Shown here: piece after piece, positions 17,223 through 26,383 of the stretch
How the letters are laid out: the number at the start of each line of letters is the position of its first letter
How positions within the stretch are numbered: position 1 is the stretch's first letter
DNA from: Thalassospira sp. MCCC 1A01428
GTDB lineage: Bacteria; Pseudomonadota; Alphaproteobacteria; Rhodospirillales; Thalassospiraceae
Length of the DNA: 64,000 bases
Assembly (NCBI RefSeq): GCF_002115825.1
Contig: NZ_JFJZ01000012.1
Span: 62,001 to 126,000, forward strand
Reading direction: 5' to 3'
Translations under genes and position numbers: made by a program
The notes under the pieces: generated by a model
What the model saw: the letters and a program-made list of their open reading frames with translations, nothing else
The model's database searches: none
Told to the model about the DNA's origin: nothing

Positions 17223-17900
17223 TCATACTGGCAATCGTGAAACGACATCAAGAACCGGGCGCAAATGGCGTGAAATAATGCCCAGTGCGGCTTCTTCATC
17301 AAAATTTTCCAGCGCAACAAGCAGATCGTGATGTTCCTGGTCAATTGTTTCAGCCCGCGCCGGTTGCACGCGCATTGCGGCAATTGCCACCCGTTGCTGA
17401 CGCACTTGCAATGAACCATAAAGTTCCACCAGAACGGCATTGTTGATGGTCGCTACAATATTGCGGTGAAAAGCCTGATCATATTCCGCACGCTGGACAA
17501 AATCCTGGCTTTTGCTGGTAATGCACATTTTTTCGTACAGGTCGCGCAATATCGCCGGGATTGGCAGCCGTTCCTGACAAATCCGTTGCATTGCATGGCT
17601 CTCAATCAGACGGCGACTTTCATAAACTTCAATCAGTTCCTGTGCCGTAATTTGCCGCACAACCGCGCCACGACGTGGTGTAAGGCTTATATAATGGTCG
17701 CTTTGCAAACGGTGCAGAGCTTCGCGCACCGGTGTTCGCGATACACCAACCGCGTCGGAAACGATTTTTTCTTCGATGAAATCACCGCCACGCCATTCGC
17801 CATTTAAAATTTTCCCCCGAACATAGTCATAGACAAGGTCCTTGGCCGGTCTTTTGGGGCCGTCGTCCGTGGTTTTTGTCTTGCGGGCTGTCTGCGTCAT
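17223..17900 (-). CDS. GntR-family (FadR/FCD) transcriptional regulator
   Basis: 225 residues: winged helix-turn-helix ('DAVGVSRTPVREALHRL', residues ~48-64) followed by an all-helical FCD ligand domain with metal-site residues ('YDQAFHRNIV' and 'HHDLL', His near the C-terminus 'SRHLRPV'). The ATG at 17900 has GAGGAA upstream; an earlier in-frame start lies inside the presumed operator. Divergent from the amidase-aldolase-TRAP operon, which it most likely controls in response to a carboxylate. Confidence 0.88.
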   Translation of the reverse strand: MTQTARKTKTTDDGPKRPAKDLVYDYVRGKILNGEWRGGDFIEEKIVSDAVGVSRTPVREALHRLQSDHYISLTPRRGAVVRQITAQELIEVYESRRLIESHAMQRICQERLPIPAILRDLYEKMCITSKSQDFVQRAEYDQAFHRNIVATINNAVLVELYGSLQVRQQRVAIAAMRVQPARAETIDQEHHDLLVALENFDEEAALGIISRHLRPVLDVVSRLPV

Positions 17901-17978
17901 GTTTCCTCGTTCGGGTTCGTTTTTGTCCCAAAGCAGAATTACACCACACAGACGGGGTAGACAACGAAATATTTTTTT

Positions 17979-17997
17979 TGTACATGTCATGTATACA
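17979..17997. promoter_or_regulatory. Candidate GntR-regulator operator
   Basis: TGTACATGTCATGTATACA, an imperfect palindrome with TGTA/TACA ends, lies between the GntR gene and the amidase gene and about 33 bases before the amidase start. FCD-type GntR sites are short palindromes of this size. Binding is inferred from position. Confidence 0.45.
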
Positions 17998-18029
17998 CGG
18001 TGAATAACGTTTGTCGAAAAGGACAGGAA

Positions 18030-18851
18030 ATGCGCGTTGCAATCTGCCAGCTGAACTCTCAGGACGATAAGGAACTAAACCTTGCCACCGCTGAAAAGCT
18101 GGTGCGCGAGGCGGCGGCTGATAAGGTCGACTTGGTTGCTTTGCCCGAATACACCGACTACCAGGGACCAAAAGAAGGTGCGCTGGCATCCGCCGAGCCC
18201 GAAAATGGCCCCACCACCCAGCGGTTTTCGGCCCTGTCGGTTGAATTGGGTGTGAATATCTTGCTGGGTTCGATCCGCATTCAAACAGATGACGCCGCAC
18301 GCTGTAACAACCGCAGTTTCCTGTTCGGCCGCGATGGCAAAGTTGTTGCGCAATATAACAAGCTGCATCTTTATGATGTCGATCTGCCGGGCCGTATCAC
18401 ATACCGCGAATCAGATACCGTTATGCCAGGCCAGGATATTGTGATGGGCGAGGTCGATGGTCACAAGGCGGGCCTGTCGATTTGTTATGACGTTCGTTTC
18501 CCGGAGCTGTTCCGTTTACAGGCCCTTCAGGGTGCAAAAATTCTGTTCGTTCCGGCGGCCTTTGCCCTTTATACCGGGCGCGATCATTGGGATGTTCTGT
18601 TGCGGGCCCGCGCCATTGAAAACCAGTGTTTTGTGATTGCGCCGGGGCAGTTTGGCCCGTATCCGCCCGCCGGGGCGTGCAATGGCCGCAGCATCATCAT
18701 CGACCCATGGGGCAATGTTTTGACCCGCATGGCCGATAAGGTGGGTTACGCCATCGCCGATCTGGATTTTTCCATGCAAACCAAAACCCGCGAAGAATTG
18801 CCGTCACTGGGCAATCGCCGGGCTGATATTTACGATTTGAAAACAGCGTAA
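18030..18851 (+). CDS. Carbon-nitrogen hydrolase (nitrilase superfamily amidase)
   Basis: 273 residues with the full Glu-Lys-Cys triad of the nitrilase superfamily: Glu40 in 'VALPEY', Lys111 in 'NKLHLYD' and Cys152 in 'LSICYDVRFPEL'. The pattern resembles Nit1/Nit2 omega-amidases, which hydrolyse amides of dicarboxylic or 2-oxo acids to acid and ammonia in the cytoplasm. AGGA precedes the ATG at 18030 (an upstream GTG at 18000 overlaps the operator candidate). First gene of an operon with an HpcH-type aldolase and a TRAP importer, which suggests the imported compound carries an amide bond or becomes one. Substrate unknown. Confidence 0.88.
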   Translation: MRVAICQLNSQDDKELNLATAEKLVREAAADKVDLVALPEYTDYQGPKEGALASAEPENGPTTQRFSALSVELGVNILLGSIRIQTDDAARCNNRSFLFGRDGKVVAQYNKLHLYDVDLPGRITYRESDTVMPGQDIVMGEVDGHKAGLSICYDVRFPELFRLQALQGAKILFVPAAFALYTGRDHWDVLLRARAIENQCFVIAPGQFGPYPPAGACNGRSIIIDPWGNVLTRMADKVGYAIADLDFSMQTKTREELPSLGNRRADIYDLKTA

Positions 18852-18941
18852 ACACCCCACCGGTGCGTCCGGTACGGGCGCACCGCTACGTATTTCAAAC
18901 ACCCTCACGTCACCACTTGAATATATAAAAAGGTCCCTGCA

Positions 18942-19679
18942 ATGAACGCTTCCAAATACGGTTTCTGGATGTCATCGCCCAGTTTTGCTGCCGCCGAAAT
19001 GGCGCGGCTTGCCGGGTACGAGTTTATTATTCTTGATATCGAACATGGCTCGTTCGACTTGCAGGACCTTGAACGTCTCATTCCGTTTTTAAAAGCTCTC
19101 GGGTTTGAAGTGCTGGCAAAGGTGCTTGGCCCCGAACGGGGGCCGATCCAGCAGGCCCTTGATTTTGGCGCTGACGCCGTTGTCATCCCGCATATTCTTA
19201 GCAAGGCCCATGCCGAAGAGATTTGTGCCTTTGCCAAATTTCCGCCGTTGGGCGACAGAAGCTTTGCAGGGGGGCGCACATCTTCTTATGCCGGGTTTAA
19301 CGACGAATGGGTTGCCACTCAGGATACCAAAACCCGTTGTTACCCTATGATCGAAGATCACGGCGCAATTGAAGAAATCGAAGGCATTTTGTCTTTGCCA
19401 ACTGTTGATGGCGTTTTTGTCGGCCCGTCGGATTTATCATTGCGTCGCGAACGCGGAGCCTATTCACGCAAGCAAGGCGATTTCGATGATCTCGCCCGGG
19501 TTGCTGCCGCGGCCAAAGCCAGTGGAAAAGTCTGGGCGTTACCGGCATGGAGCCCCGAAGAAAAAGCATTTGCCCATAAGAACGGGGCTGCATATTCCGT
19601 TTTGATAATGGAGCATGGCGCGATATTTCAGGGGCTGAAAACAGCCGTGAACGACATGAACGAGATATCGGGAAAATGA
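18942..19679 (+). CDS. HpcH/HpaI-family class II aldolase
   Basis: 245 residues of the HpcH/HpaI aldolase/citrate lyase family: 'YEFIILDIEHGSFD' (His of the active site), 'VLAKVLGPERGPIQQALDFG' with the conserved Arg-type region, metal ligands in 'CYPMIEDHGAIEEI' and 'GVFVGPSDLSL'. Such enzymes cleave 2-dehydro-3-deoxy sugar acids or 4-hydroxy-2-oxo acids to pyruvate plus an aldehyde. Its stop overlaps the start of the TRAP small permease (ATGA), so enzyme and importer are translationally coupled. Confidence 0.88.
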   Translation: MNASKYGFWMSSPSFAAAEMARLAGYEFIILDIEHGSFDLQDLERLIPFLKALGFEVLAKVLGPERGPIQQALDFGADAVVIPHILSKAHAEEICAFAKFPPLGDRSFAGGRTSSYAGFNDEWVATQDTKTRCYPMIEDHGAIEEIEGILSLPTVDGVFVGPSDLSLRRERGAYSRKQGDFDDLARVAAAAKASGKVWALPAWSPEEKAFAHKNGAAYSVLIMEHGAIFQGLKTAVNDMNEISGK

Positions 19680-20191
19680 CGGAACAAAGCACGTCTTTCA
19701 TTGCGCGCCTGGATGGGGGTATGACCCGGTTGGGGCGCTGGTTATCGTGGGTTTCGGCGGCGCTGATTGTTTATATGCTGTGCCATATAACGTTGGAAAT
19801 TGTGCTGCGGGCCTTCTTTGATACATCGACCTTCGTTTTGGAGGAATTTGTGGGTTATGCGTTAGGGGCGATGATTTTTCTCGCCCTTGCCGCAAGCCAC
19901 ACAGAAGACCGGTTGATCCGCGTGAACCTGTTAAAAAACATTCTGGGTCCACGCGGACGTGAAATTGCCGATGCCTTTGCCAATCTGGCGGCATTGGCGG
20001 CGTGTCTTTTGTTATTTGGCGCGCTTTACAACATTTTCACGCGCAATTTGCGCTTTGGAATTACCAGTTCCAGCTTTTCCGAAACGCCGTTGTGGATACC
20101 GCAATCGCTGATCATTCTTGGCCTGGGGTTTTATATCCTGCGTCTGGCGGTCAATGTGCTGCGGCATGCCGAAAAATCACTAAAGGCTTAA
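19676..20191 (+). CDS. TRAP transporter small permease (DctQ type)
   Basis: 171 residues with four predicted membrane segments and the DctQ signature in 'VLEEFVGYALGAMIFLALAA'. It forms the small membrane subunit joining the binding protein to the large channel subunit of a sodium-driven tripartite importer. Overlaps the aldolase stop by four bases and is followed by the large subunit. Confidence 0.9.
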   Translation: MTEQSTSFIARLDGGMTRLGRWLSWVSAALIVYMLCHITLEIVLRAFFDTSTFVLEEFVGYALGAMIFLALAASHTEDRLIRVNLLKNILGPRGREIADAFANLAALAACLLLFGALYNIFTRNLRFGITSSSFSETPLWIPQSLIILGLGFYILRLAVNVLRHAEKSLKA

Positions 20192-20219
20192 AAAAGCCAA
20201 TGCTTCAGGTGAGGTTAAA

Positions 20220-21560
20220 TTGGACCCGTTAACATCTGCTGCGGTTGTTCTGGCCGCCATTCTACTGGTTCTTGCATCGGGCATCTGGATTTATGTCGGC
20301 CTTATTTTGGTCGCGGCCGGTTCATTGATGTTTCTGGGCCACATGCCGCTTGACCGGGTCATGAATATTTTTGGCTCGATCATTTTGCGCAGCGCCGGGT
20401 CGTGGGAGCTTTCCGCCATTCCATTGTTCATCTGGATTGGTGAACTGATCCTGAAAACCGATATTTCGATGCGCATTTTTCGCGGTCTGGCCCCCATTGT
20501 CAGGCGGTTGCCAGGCGGATTAATCCATTCCAATGTTTTTGGCTGTACCCTGTTTTCCGCCATTTGCGGGTCCAGTGCTGCCACCACGGCGACGGTCGGT
20601 AAAATCACCATTACCGAGCTGGGCAATAAAAACTACCGTGAAAGTCTGGTGCTGGGATCTTTGGCCGGATCGGGCAGCCTGGGTCTGCTTATTCCGCCAT
20701 CCATTGTCATGATTGTTTATGGTGTTCTGGCCGAGGTGCCGATTGACCGGCTGTTTGCGGCCGGTATCCTGCCCGGTATTTTCATTGCGCTGGTATTTTC
20801 GGCTTATGTCGGTATTCGGTGTTTGATTTCGGGGGATCAGAACGCACCCGGTTCAGCGCAATATCGCGAAGTTGCCTCGGTCGAGGACCCTGCCGAGCGT
20901 TACACACTCTGGAACAGCGTTCAGGACCTGGCGCCGATCATGCTGATTGTCGGTCTGGTTCTTGGGTCAATCTATACCGGTGTGGCCACCCCGTCCGAGG
21001 CCGCAGGGATTGGTATGATCTGTGTGCTGGTGTTAACCGCTGCCACCCGTGCATTGACATGGGAAGTGTTTCAGTCGTCCCTGATGAGCACCCTTCACAC
21101 CAGCATTATGATTTTTACCGTGGTGATTGCGGCGTCGCTGATCTCAACTGCTCTTGGTTATCTGCATATCCCGATTGAACTTGCCAATTACATTGTCGGA
21201 TCAGACATGTCGCCCGGCCAGTTCATCTTGCTGACTTCGGTGTTTTTCCTGTTCCTTGGCATGATCCTGGATGGTGTTTCCATTATTGTGATGACCTTGC
21301 CGATCCTGTTTTCCATTGTGCAGGGCCTGGGCATCGATCCGATCTGGTTCGGGATTTATCTCGTGATCATGGTCGAGGTCGGGCAAATCACCCCGCCAGT
21401 TGGCTTCAACCTTATGATTATCCACTCAATTTCCGGTGTGCCTATTTCGCGCATGGCGCTTTATGCCTTGCCGTTCTGTTTTCTGATGTGCCTATGCGTG
21501 GCGATTTTCTACTTCATCCCTGAAATCGTCATGTATTTGCCAAATACACTGTTCAACTAA
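20220..21560 (+). CDS. TRAP transporter large permease (DctM type)
   Basis: 446 residues, about twelve membrane segments; the family regions 'CGSSAATTATVGKITI' and 'LLIPPSIVMIVYGVLAEV' are clear, as is 'EVGQITPPVGFNLMIIHSI' near the end. The start is a TTG at 20220 preceded by GGTGAGG; no better ATG is near and the N-terminus fits the family. Channel subunit of the importer with the preceding DctQ and following DctP. Confidence 0.9.
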   Translation: MDPLTSAAVVLAAILLVLASGIWIYVGLILVAAGSLMFLGHMPLDRVMNIFGSIILRSAGSWELSAIPLFIWIGELILKTDISMRIFRGLAPIVRRLPGGLIHSNVFGCTLFSAICGSSAATTATVGKITITELGNKNYRESLVLGSLAGSGSLGLLIPPSIVMIVYGVLAEVPIDRLFAAGILPGIFIALVFSAYVGIRCLISGDQNAPGSAQYREVASVEDPAERYTLWNSVQDLAPIMLIVGLVLGSIYTGVATPSEAAGIGMICVLVLTAATRALTWEVFQSSLMSTLHTSIMIFTVVIAASLISTALGYLHIPIELANYIVGSDMSPGQFILLTSVFFLFLGMILDGVSIIVMTLPILFSIVQGLGIDPIWFGIYLVIMVEVGQITPPVGFNLMIIHSISGVPISRMALYALPFCFLMCLCVAIFYFIPEIVMYLPNTLFN

Positions 21561-21579
21561 AAAAATGGAGGCTTCAAAA

Positions 21580-22563
21580 ATGATCAAATCAATGTTGTTC
21601 GCTGCTGTTGCGTTTGTCCCGTTATGTCTGGGGCAGGCACAGGCCGCCGAATATAACTGGGACCAGTCCACCGAATATGGCCCCAATTCGATCAACACCA
21701 AAACCGACGTTTTTTTTGCCGACCGGCTTAAAGAACTGTCGGATGGTAAAATCGCCATCACCATCCATTCGGGCGCGGCGCTCGGCTTTCGTGAAAAAGA
21801 TCATCTTTTTGCTGTCGCCGATGGTGCTTTGCCGATTGCCACCACGGTTAGCGGTACGCTTGCCGGTGTTGATCCGATCTTTTTGCTAAGCTCGCTTCCG
21901 TTCGTCGCCAAGGATTTTGACGATGTTCGTAAATTGTGGGATATCGCACGGCCGTATTACGAAAAAGTATTCGAAAAATACGACCAGAAACTGATCCACG
22001 CCGGCTGGATCGATCCGTCAGGCATCTGGGCGGAAAACGAAATCAAATCACAGGCCGATTTGAAAAACCTGCGCATCCGCACGTACGATGCCACCGGCAC
22101 CCGGGTACTGGATGCTTTGGGGGCATCGCCGCTGCAAATTTCGTGGTCGGACGTGGTGCCGCAGCTCGCAACCGGTTCTATCTCGGCTGTGTTGACCGGG
22201 GTTGATGGTGGGGCGGCTGCCAATTTCTGGGATTACACCAGCGTTTTCACCCAGATCAATTATGCCATGCCGCTGACCTTTGTTCACATGAACATGGATG
22301 CCTATAATTCCCTGCCACCGGAATTGCAAAAAGCAGTGATGCAGGCCGGGGAAGAGGCCACCGAATGGCGCGCCGAGCAGATCCGCCAAAATCAGGCTGC
22401 TAAATATGACGAATTACGTTCGCACGGCATGACCGTGGTTGAAAAGGTTGATCCTGAATTTGCCAAGGCCTTGTCGGAAGCCGCCCAGCCTGTAATTGAA
22501 GACTGGAAAGCAAAAACCGGTTCACGGGCTGACGAAATTCTCACCAAATTCGCCGCAGAATAA
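21580..22563 (+). CDS. TRAP transporter substrate-binding protein (DctP type)
   Basis: 327 residues with a signal peptide cleaved after 'GQAQA'. Contains the DctP carboxylate-anchoring region, including Arg in 'LKNLRIRTYDATGTRVLDAL', and 'PLQISWSDVVPQLATGSISA'. GGAGG precedes the ATG at 21580. Here the binding protein is last in the operon and is followed by a terminator. The ligand is presumably an organic acid, perhaps an amide-bearing one given the neighbouring amidase. Confidence 0.9.
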   Translation: MIKSMLFAAVAFVPLCLGQAQAAEYNWDQSTEYGPNSINTKTDVFFADRLKELSDGKIAITIHSGAALGFREKDHLFAVADGALPIATTVSGTLAGVDPIFLLSSLPFVAKDFDDVRKLWDIARPYYEKVFEKYDQKLIHAGWIDPSGIWAENEIKSQADLKNLRIRTYDATGTRVLDALGASPLQISWSDVVPQLATGSISAVLTGVDGGAAANFWDYTSVFTQINYAMPLTFVHMNMDAYNSLPPELQKAVMQAGEEATEWRAEQIRQNQAAKYDELRSHGMTVVEKVDPEFAKALSEAAQPVIEDWKAKTGSRADEILTKFAAE

Positions 22564-22573
22564 AACGGTGCTG

Positions 22574-22607
22574 GTCCCGGCTTGGCGGTATTTGACATTG
22601 CCGGGAC
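22574..22607 (+). terminator. Hairpin at the end of the TRAP operon
   Basis: GTCCCGGC (22574-22581) pairs perfectly with GCCGGGAC (22600-22607). It is followed by the 16-base palindrome TGCCTTTTAAAAGGCA (22608-22623) and a T-rich stretch. Terminator function is likely though the T-run is displaced. Confidence 0.65.
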
Positions 22608-22813
22608 TGCCTTTTAAAAGGCATGCCTATTTTATAGTCATTTATTTCTTGTTGTTTCAAACTGCTGAAATTTTAACACAAGTGTTTGCACCAGATCGCC
22701 CATTCCGGCATGGGGCAAATGTCGGCATCATCGTTTGATAAAATTGAAATCTTTATGTCCGCGGCCTTCCTGACTGTGCCGCAAAACGTCTGATAGCATC
22801 AGGGGGCTGTATT

Positions 22814-24205
22814 TTGCATTCTGCATCCGGCGCCGGTTTTAACCGGTTTACATTTCCTGATTTGAAAACAGTGCTGGCCAAGGCAAGCCCACTGCGTTCG
22901 GGCGATTTGCTGGCGGGGCTGGCCGCCGAAACAGACGAAGAACGGGTTGCGGCGCGCTACGCTCTGGCCGATATCCCGTTAAAACGCTTCCTGTCCGAAG
23001 CGCTGGTGCCCTATGAGCGTGACGAAGTGACCCGCCTGATCATGGATAGCCATGATTATACTGCGTTCATGGCTGTATCGTCGCTAACGGTGGGCGATTT
23101 TCGCAACTGGTTATTATCGGATGATGCAACCCCCGCCGCGCTAAAGGCGCTGGCACCTGGGCTGACCCCGGAAATGGTCGCCGCTGTTAGCAAACTGATG
23201 CGCAATCAGGATTTGATCGCCGTTGCCCGCAAATGCCGGGTTGTTACCTCGTTTCGCAATACCATTGGCCTTGAAGGGCATTTGGGCGTGCGCCTGCAGC
23301 CCAATCACCCGACGGACGATCCTGCCGGGGTTGCGGCCTCTATTCTTGATGGTTTGATGCACGGGGCAGGGGATGCCGTTATTGGCATTAACCCGGCAAC
23401 CGACAGCCCCGATGCCATGATTGAACTTTTAAAACTGATCGATGATGTGCGCGACCGGCTGCAAATCCCCACCCAGTCGTGTGTTTTATCCCATGTTACC
23501 ACCGCGATCGAGGCAATGAACCGCAATGCCCCGGTTGATCTGGTGTTTCAGTCCATCGCGGGGACCCAGGCCGCCAATGACAGCTTTGGTATTAATCTGG
23601 CCATATTGGCCGAAGCCCAACAGGCGGCGCTGTCTCTTAACCGGGGTACGGTGGGCACAGACGTAATGTATTTTGAAACCGGGCAGGGGGCCGCATTATC
23701 GGCCGATGCGCATGAAGGGCTGGATCAGCAAACCGTTGAAACAAGGGCTTATGCCGTTGCCCGCGCGTTTTCACCGCTTTTGGTTAACACCGTGGTTGGT
23801 TTTATTGGCCCGGAATATCTGTTTGATGGCAAACAAATTACCCGTGCCGGTCTGGAAGACCATTTTTGTGCCAAGCTGTTAGGCGTGCCGATGGGGGTTG
23901 ATGTTTGTTACACCAATCACGCCGAAGCCGATCAGGATGATATGGATAATCTGTTAACCCTTCTCGGTGTGGCGGGTACTAACTTTGTTATTGGCGTGCC
24001 TGGCGCAGATGACATCATGCTGAATTATCAAAGCACCAGTTTTCACGATGCCATGTATCTGCGATCTGCCCTTAATTTGCAGCCTGCACCGGAATTTGCC
24101 CAGTGGCTGCGTAAAATGGAAATCTTTGATCAAAGCGGACGTACCCGCCCCAAACTTGATAGCAGTTTGACGCAGGATTTACTGGCATGGTCGGGGGCTG
24201 CGTAA
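22814..24205 (+). CDS. eutB: Ethanolamine ammonia-lyase large subunit
   Basis: 463 residues, full length for EutB. Landmarks include 'RNTIGLEGHLGVRLQPNHPT', 'QSIAGTQAANDSFGINLAIL', 'YFETGQGAALSADAHEG' and 'GVDVCYTNHAEADQDDMDNL', covering the ethanolamine-binding barrel. The enzyme is adenosylcobalamin-dependent and converts ethanolamine to acetaldehyde and ammonia. The start is a TTG at 22814 with AGGGGG about 8 bases upstream. eutC follows with a TAATG overlap. No eutA reactivase, eut shell genes or cobalamin riboswitch is visible nearby, so this is the minimal, compartment-free version. Confidence 0.95.
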   Translation: MHSASGAGFNRFTFPDLKTVLAKASPLRSGDLLAGLAAETDEERVAARYALADIPLKRFLSEALVPYERDEVTRLIMDSHDYTAFMAVSSLTVGDFRNWLLSDDATPAALKALAPGLTPEMVAAVSKLMRNQDLIAVARKCRVVTSFRNTIGLEGHLGVRLQPNHPTDDPAGVAASILDGLMHGAGDAVIGINPATDSPDAMIELLKLIDDVRDRLQIPTQSCVLSHVTTAIEAMNRNAPVDLVFQSIAGTQAANDSFGINLAILAEAQQAALSLNRGTVGTDVMYFETGQGAALSADAHEGLDQQTVETRAYAVARAFSPLLVNTVVGFIGPEYLFDGKQITRAGLEDHFCAKLLGVPMGVDVCYTNHAEADQDDMDNLLTLLGVAGTNFVIGVPGADDIMLNYQSTSFHDAMYLRSALNLQPAPEFAQWLRKMEIFDQSGRTRPKLDSSLTQDLLAWSGAA

Positions 24206-25011
24206 TGAGTTTATCTGATAATCCCAACGTTCCCCGGCTAGACCCGTGGTCGCGTCTTCGCGTGCATACCAGTGCGCGGATCGGCCTTGGCCGGGTGGGT
24301 GATGGCTTGCCCACCAGCCAGTTGCTGGAATTTCAAATGGCCCACGCACGCGCACGCGATTCCGTTCATATGCCGTTTGATGCACCCGCAGTTGCGACTA
24401 GTCTGATGTCGTTGAAGTTGCCGGTTATCACGGTTCAGTCCGCTGCCGCCAACCGGTCCGAATTTTTGCAACGTCCCGATTATGGTCGGAAACTGGCCCC
24501 GCAAAGCGAAGCTGATCTTGTGAATGCGGCAAATAGTGCAGATGCCAATCCTTCATTCGATGTTGTCTTTATCCTTGCTGATGGCCTGTCTGCCCGTGCC
24601 GTTCATGAAAATGGTGCCGATATGCTACGCCAGACAATTGCGTGTTTGGGGGATGACTGGTCCATCGGCCCACTCGTTCTGGCCCATCAGGCCCGCGTGG
24701 CACTAGGCGACGAAATTGCCACCCGGTTGAAGGCTAAAATCAGTGTGGTTTTAATCGGCGAACGTCCCGGTCTTTCCAGTGCGGATAGTTTGGGTGCATA
24801 TCTTACCTTTGCGCCCAAACCGGGGTGCAGCAACGCGCAGCGTAATTGTATTTCAAACATCCGTCCTGCCGGCTTTCCGGTTGGCGATGCGGCGCACAAG
24901 CTGGTTTACCTGATGAACGAGGCGCGCAAAAACAGCATTTCCGGTGTCAAGCTTAAGGACAATTTTACCGCCCGTAATCTGGTCGAAACCATGCGTGCCT
25001 TACCGAAATAA
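24205..25011 (+). CDS. eutC: Ethanolamine ammonia-lyase small subunit
   Basis: 268 residues. 'RVHTSARIGLGRVGDGLPTS' and 'DVVFILADGLSARAVHENGA' are EutC signatures; 'GERPGLSSADSLGAYLTFAP' and 'AQRNCISNIRPAG' line the cobalamin site. The ATG shares its first base with the eutB stop (TAATG), so subunits are made in balance. It ends at a strong bidirectional terminator. Confidence 0.95.
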   Translation: MSLSDNPNVPRLDPWSRLRVHTSARIGLGRVGDGLPTSQLLEFQMAHARARDSVHMPFDAPAVATSLMSLKLPVITVQSAAANRSEFLQRPDYGRKLAPQSEADLVNAANSADANPSFDVVFILADGLSARAVHENGADMLRQTIACLGDDWSIGPLVLAHQARVALGDEIATRLKAKISVVLIGERPGLSSADSLGAYLTFAPKPGCSNAQRNCISNIRPAGFPVGDAAHKLVYLMNEARKNSISGVKLKDNFTARNLVETMRALPK

Positions 25012-25053
25012 AACAAAACCCCGGCAGGGTACCAAATTGCCGGGGTTTTGTTT
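25011..25053. terminator. Bidirectional terminator between eutC and the iron alcohol dehydrogenase
   Basis: Perfect 16-base arms (AAACAAAACCCCGGCA at 25011-25026, TGCCGGGGTTTTGTTT at 25038-25053) with A-rich and T-rich flanks serve both convergent genes. Confidence 0.93.
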
Positions 25054-25069
25054 GTGGGGTAAATGTTGC

Positions 25070-26230
25070 CTAGAATGCTTCGCGGTACAGCGCCAGCGCA
25101 TCTTCTTCGGTAATCTCAACAGGGTTGTTAACCAGCAGGCGCGATTGTTTCATTGCATCTTTTGCCAGCATCGACAGGCTGTTGTCTGTCACATTGACAT
25201 CGCGTAATCGTCGCGGTGCGCCACTTTCATCCATTAATGTCAGCATATGGGCGACAAACGCATCTGATCGCGCTGTAACATTGCCCGTTCCGGGTACTGC
25301 CATCACATCGGCCAGTTCGGCGTAAAGCGGGGCGGCGACTTTGGCGTTATAGCGTAATACCGGTCCCAGCATCAGCGCATTGGTCAGCCCGTGGGGCAAA
25401 TGGTAATGCCCGCCCAGCGGATAGGCCAGTGCATGGACCGCCGCCACGGGCGAATTGGCAAATGCCTGCCCCGCCAGCATCGCACCCAGCAACATTTTTT
25501 CGCGCGCGACACGGTTTGTGCCGTCCTTGCAAGCCGCGATCAGATTGTCGCTTAACAATCGAAGGGCTTCGCGGGCCAGCGCGTCGGATAACGGGTTCTT
25601 TTTGAATTTGGATGTATAGGCTTCAATGGCATGCACCATGGCATCAATGCCGGTGGCCGCGGTGTGAATTTGCGGCAAACCCACGGTCAATTCTGCATCT
25701 AGCAAAACAAAATCACCGTAAAGCTGACGGGAAACAACACCCATCTTGGTCGTTTCTCCGGTGGTGATAATGGAAATATTTGTTACCTCTGACCCGGTAC
25801 CCGCAGTGGTCGGTACTAAAGCCAGCGGTAATCGGTTTCCCTTAACATTGCCAATGCCATACATTTCAGTCAGCGGTTGGTCATTGGCAATTAGAACCGC
25901 GACCAGCTTGGCAATATCAAGCGACGATCCGCCGCCCAGGCCAATCACAATATTGATCTGTTTTGTTTTCGCCATATCGGCACAGCCCAGCACGACTGAT
26001 TCGGGCGGGTCGGCCACCACTTGATCAAAAAGGGTAACGTTAAATCCTGCCGCGACGAGCGATTTTTCTACCGGTGCAATCAGGCCCGCGTCAATCAGGC
26101 CACGATCCGTTATCAGCAAGGCCCGGCGCGCGTCAAAACGGCTTGCAAGCAACGCACCCAGTTGTTTTGATCCGCCCCATTCCACAAAAATGTCGGCCAC
26201 AGTGGTAAAACCAAACGCGTTGCTGGTCAT
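25070..26230 (-). CDS. Iron-containing alcohol dehydrogenase
   Basis: 386 residues of the Fe-ADH family: NAD-binding 'GLGGGSSLDIAK', 'PTTAGTGSEVTN', and the metal-binding Asp/His set in 'GIDAMVHAIEAY' and 'VHALAYPLGGHYHLPHGLTN'. GGAGG lies before the ATG. These enzymes interconvert short alcohols or lactaldehyde-type compounds and aldehydes. Sitting opposite eutBC it could reduce the acetaldehyde from ethanolamine. It could equally handle lactaldehyde formed by rhamnose breakdown, encoded a few kilobases away, so the substrate is open. Confidence 0.9.
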   Translation of the reverse strand: MTSNAFGFTTVADIFVEWGGSKQLGALLASRFDARRALLITDRGLIDAGLIAPVEKSLVAAGFNVTLFDQVVADPPESVVLGCADMAKTKQINIVIGLGGGSSLDIAKLVAVLIANDQPLTEMYGIGNVKGNRLPLALVPTTAGTGSEVTNISIITTGETTKMGVVSRQLYGDFVLLDAELTVGLPQIHTAATGIDAMVHAIEAYTSKFKKNPLSDALAREALRLLSDNLIAACKDGTNRVAREKMLLGAMLAGQAFANSPVAAVHALAYPLGGHYHLPHGLTNALMLGPVLRYNAKVAAPLYAELADVMAVPGTGNVTARSDAFVAHMLTLMDESGAPRRLRDVNVTDNSLSMLAKDAMKQSRLLVNNPVEITEEDALALYREAF

Positions 26231-26383
26231 TATTCCCTCCTGATATTTATATGTTTTGGGCAGCAGGCTTTGCCGACGGCTATTTTGCGCTATTTGACCC
26301 TAAACCATTATATGTTGCAACAAATGCCGGGTTATACTTTGTCGCGGTTTGATCGTGATCGCTATGAAGATAAAGGCTGATAA

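Noticed and set aside
22608..22623. Cobalamin riboswitch or regulatory RNA before eutB
   Set aside because: The only structures are a terminator hairpin and a 16-base palindrome. No B12-box-like sequence was seen in the 250-base gap.
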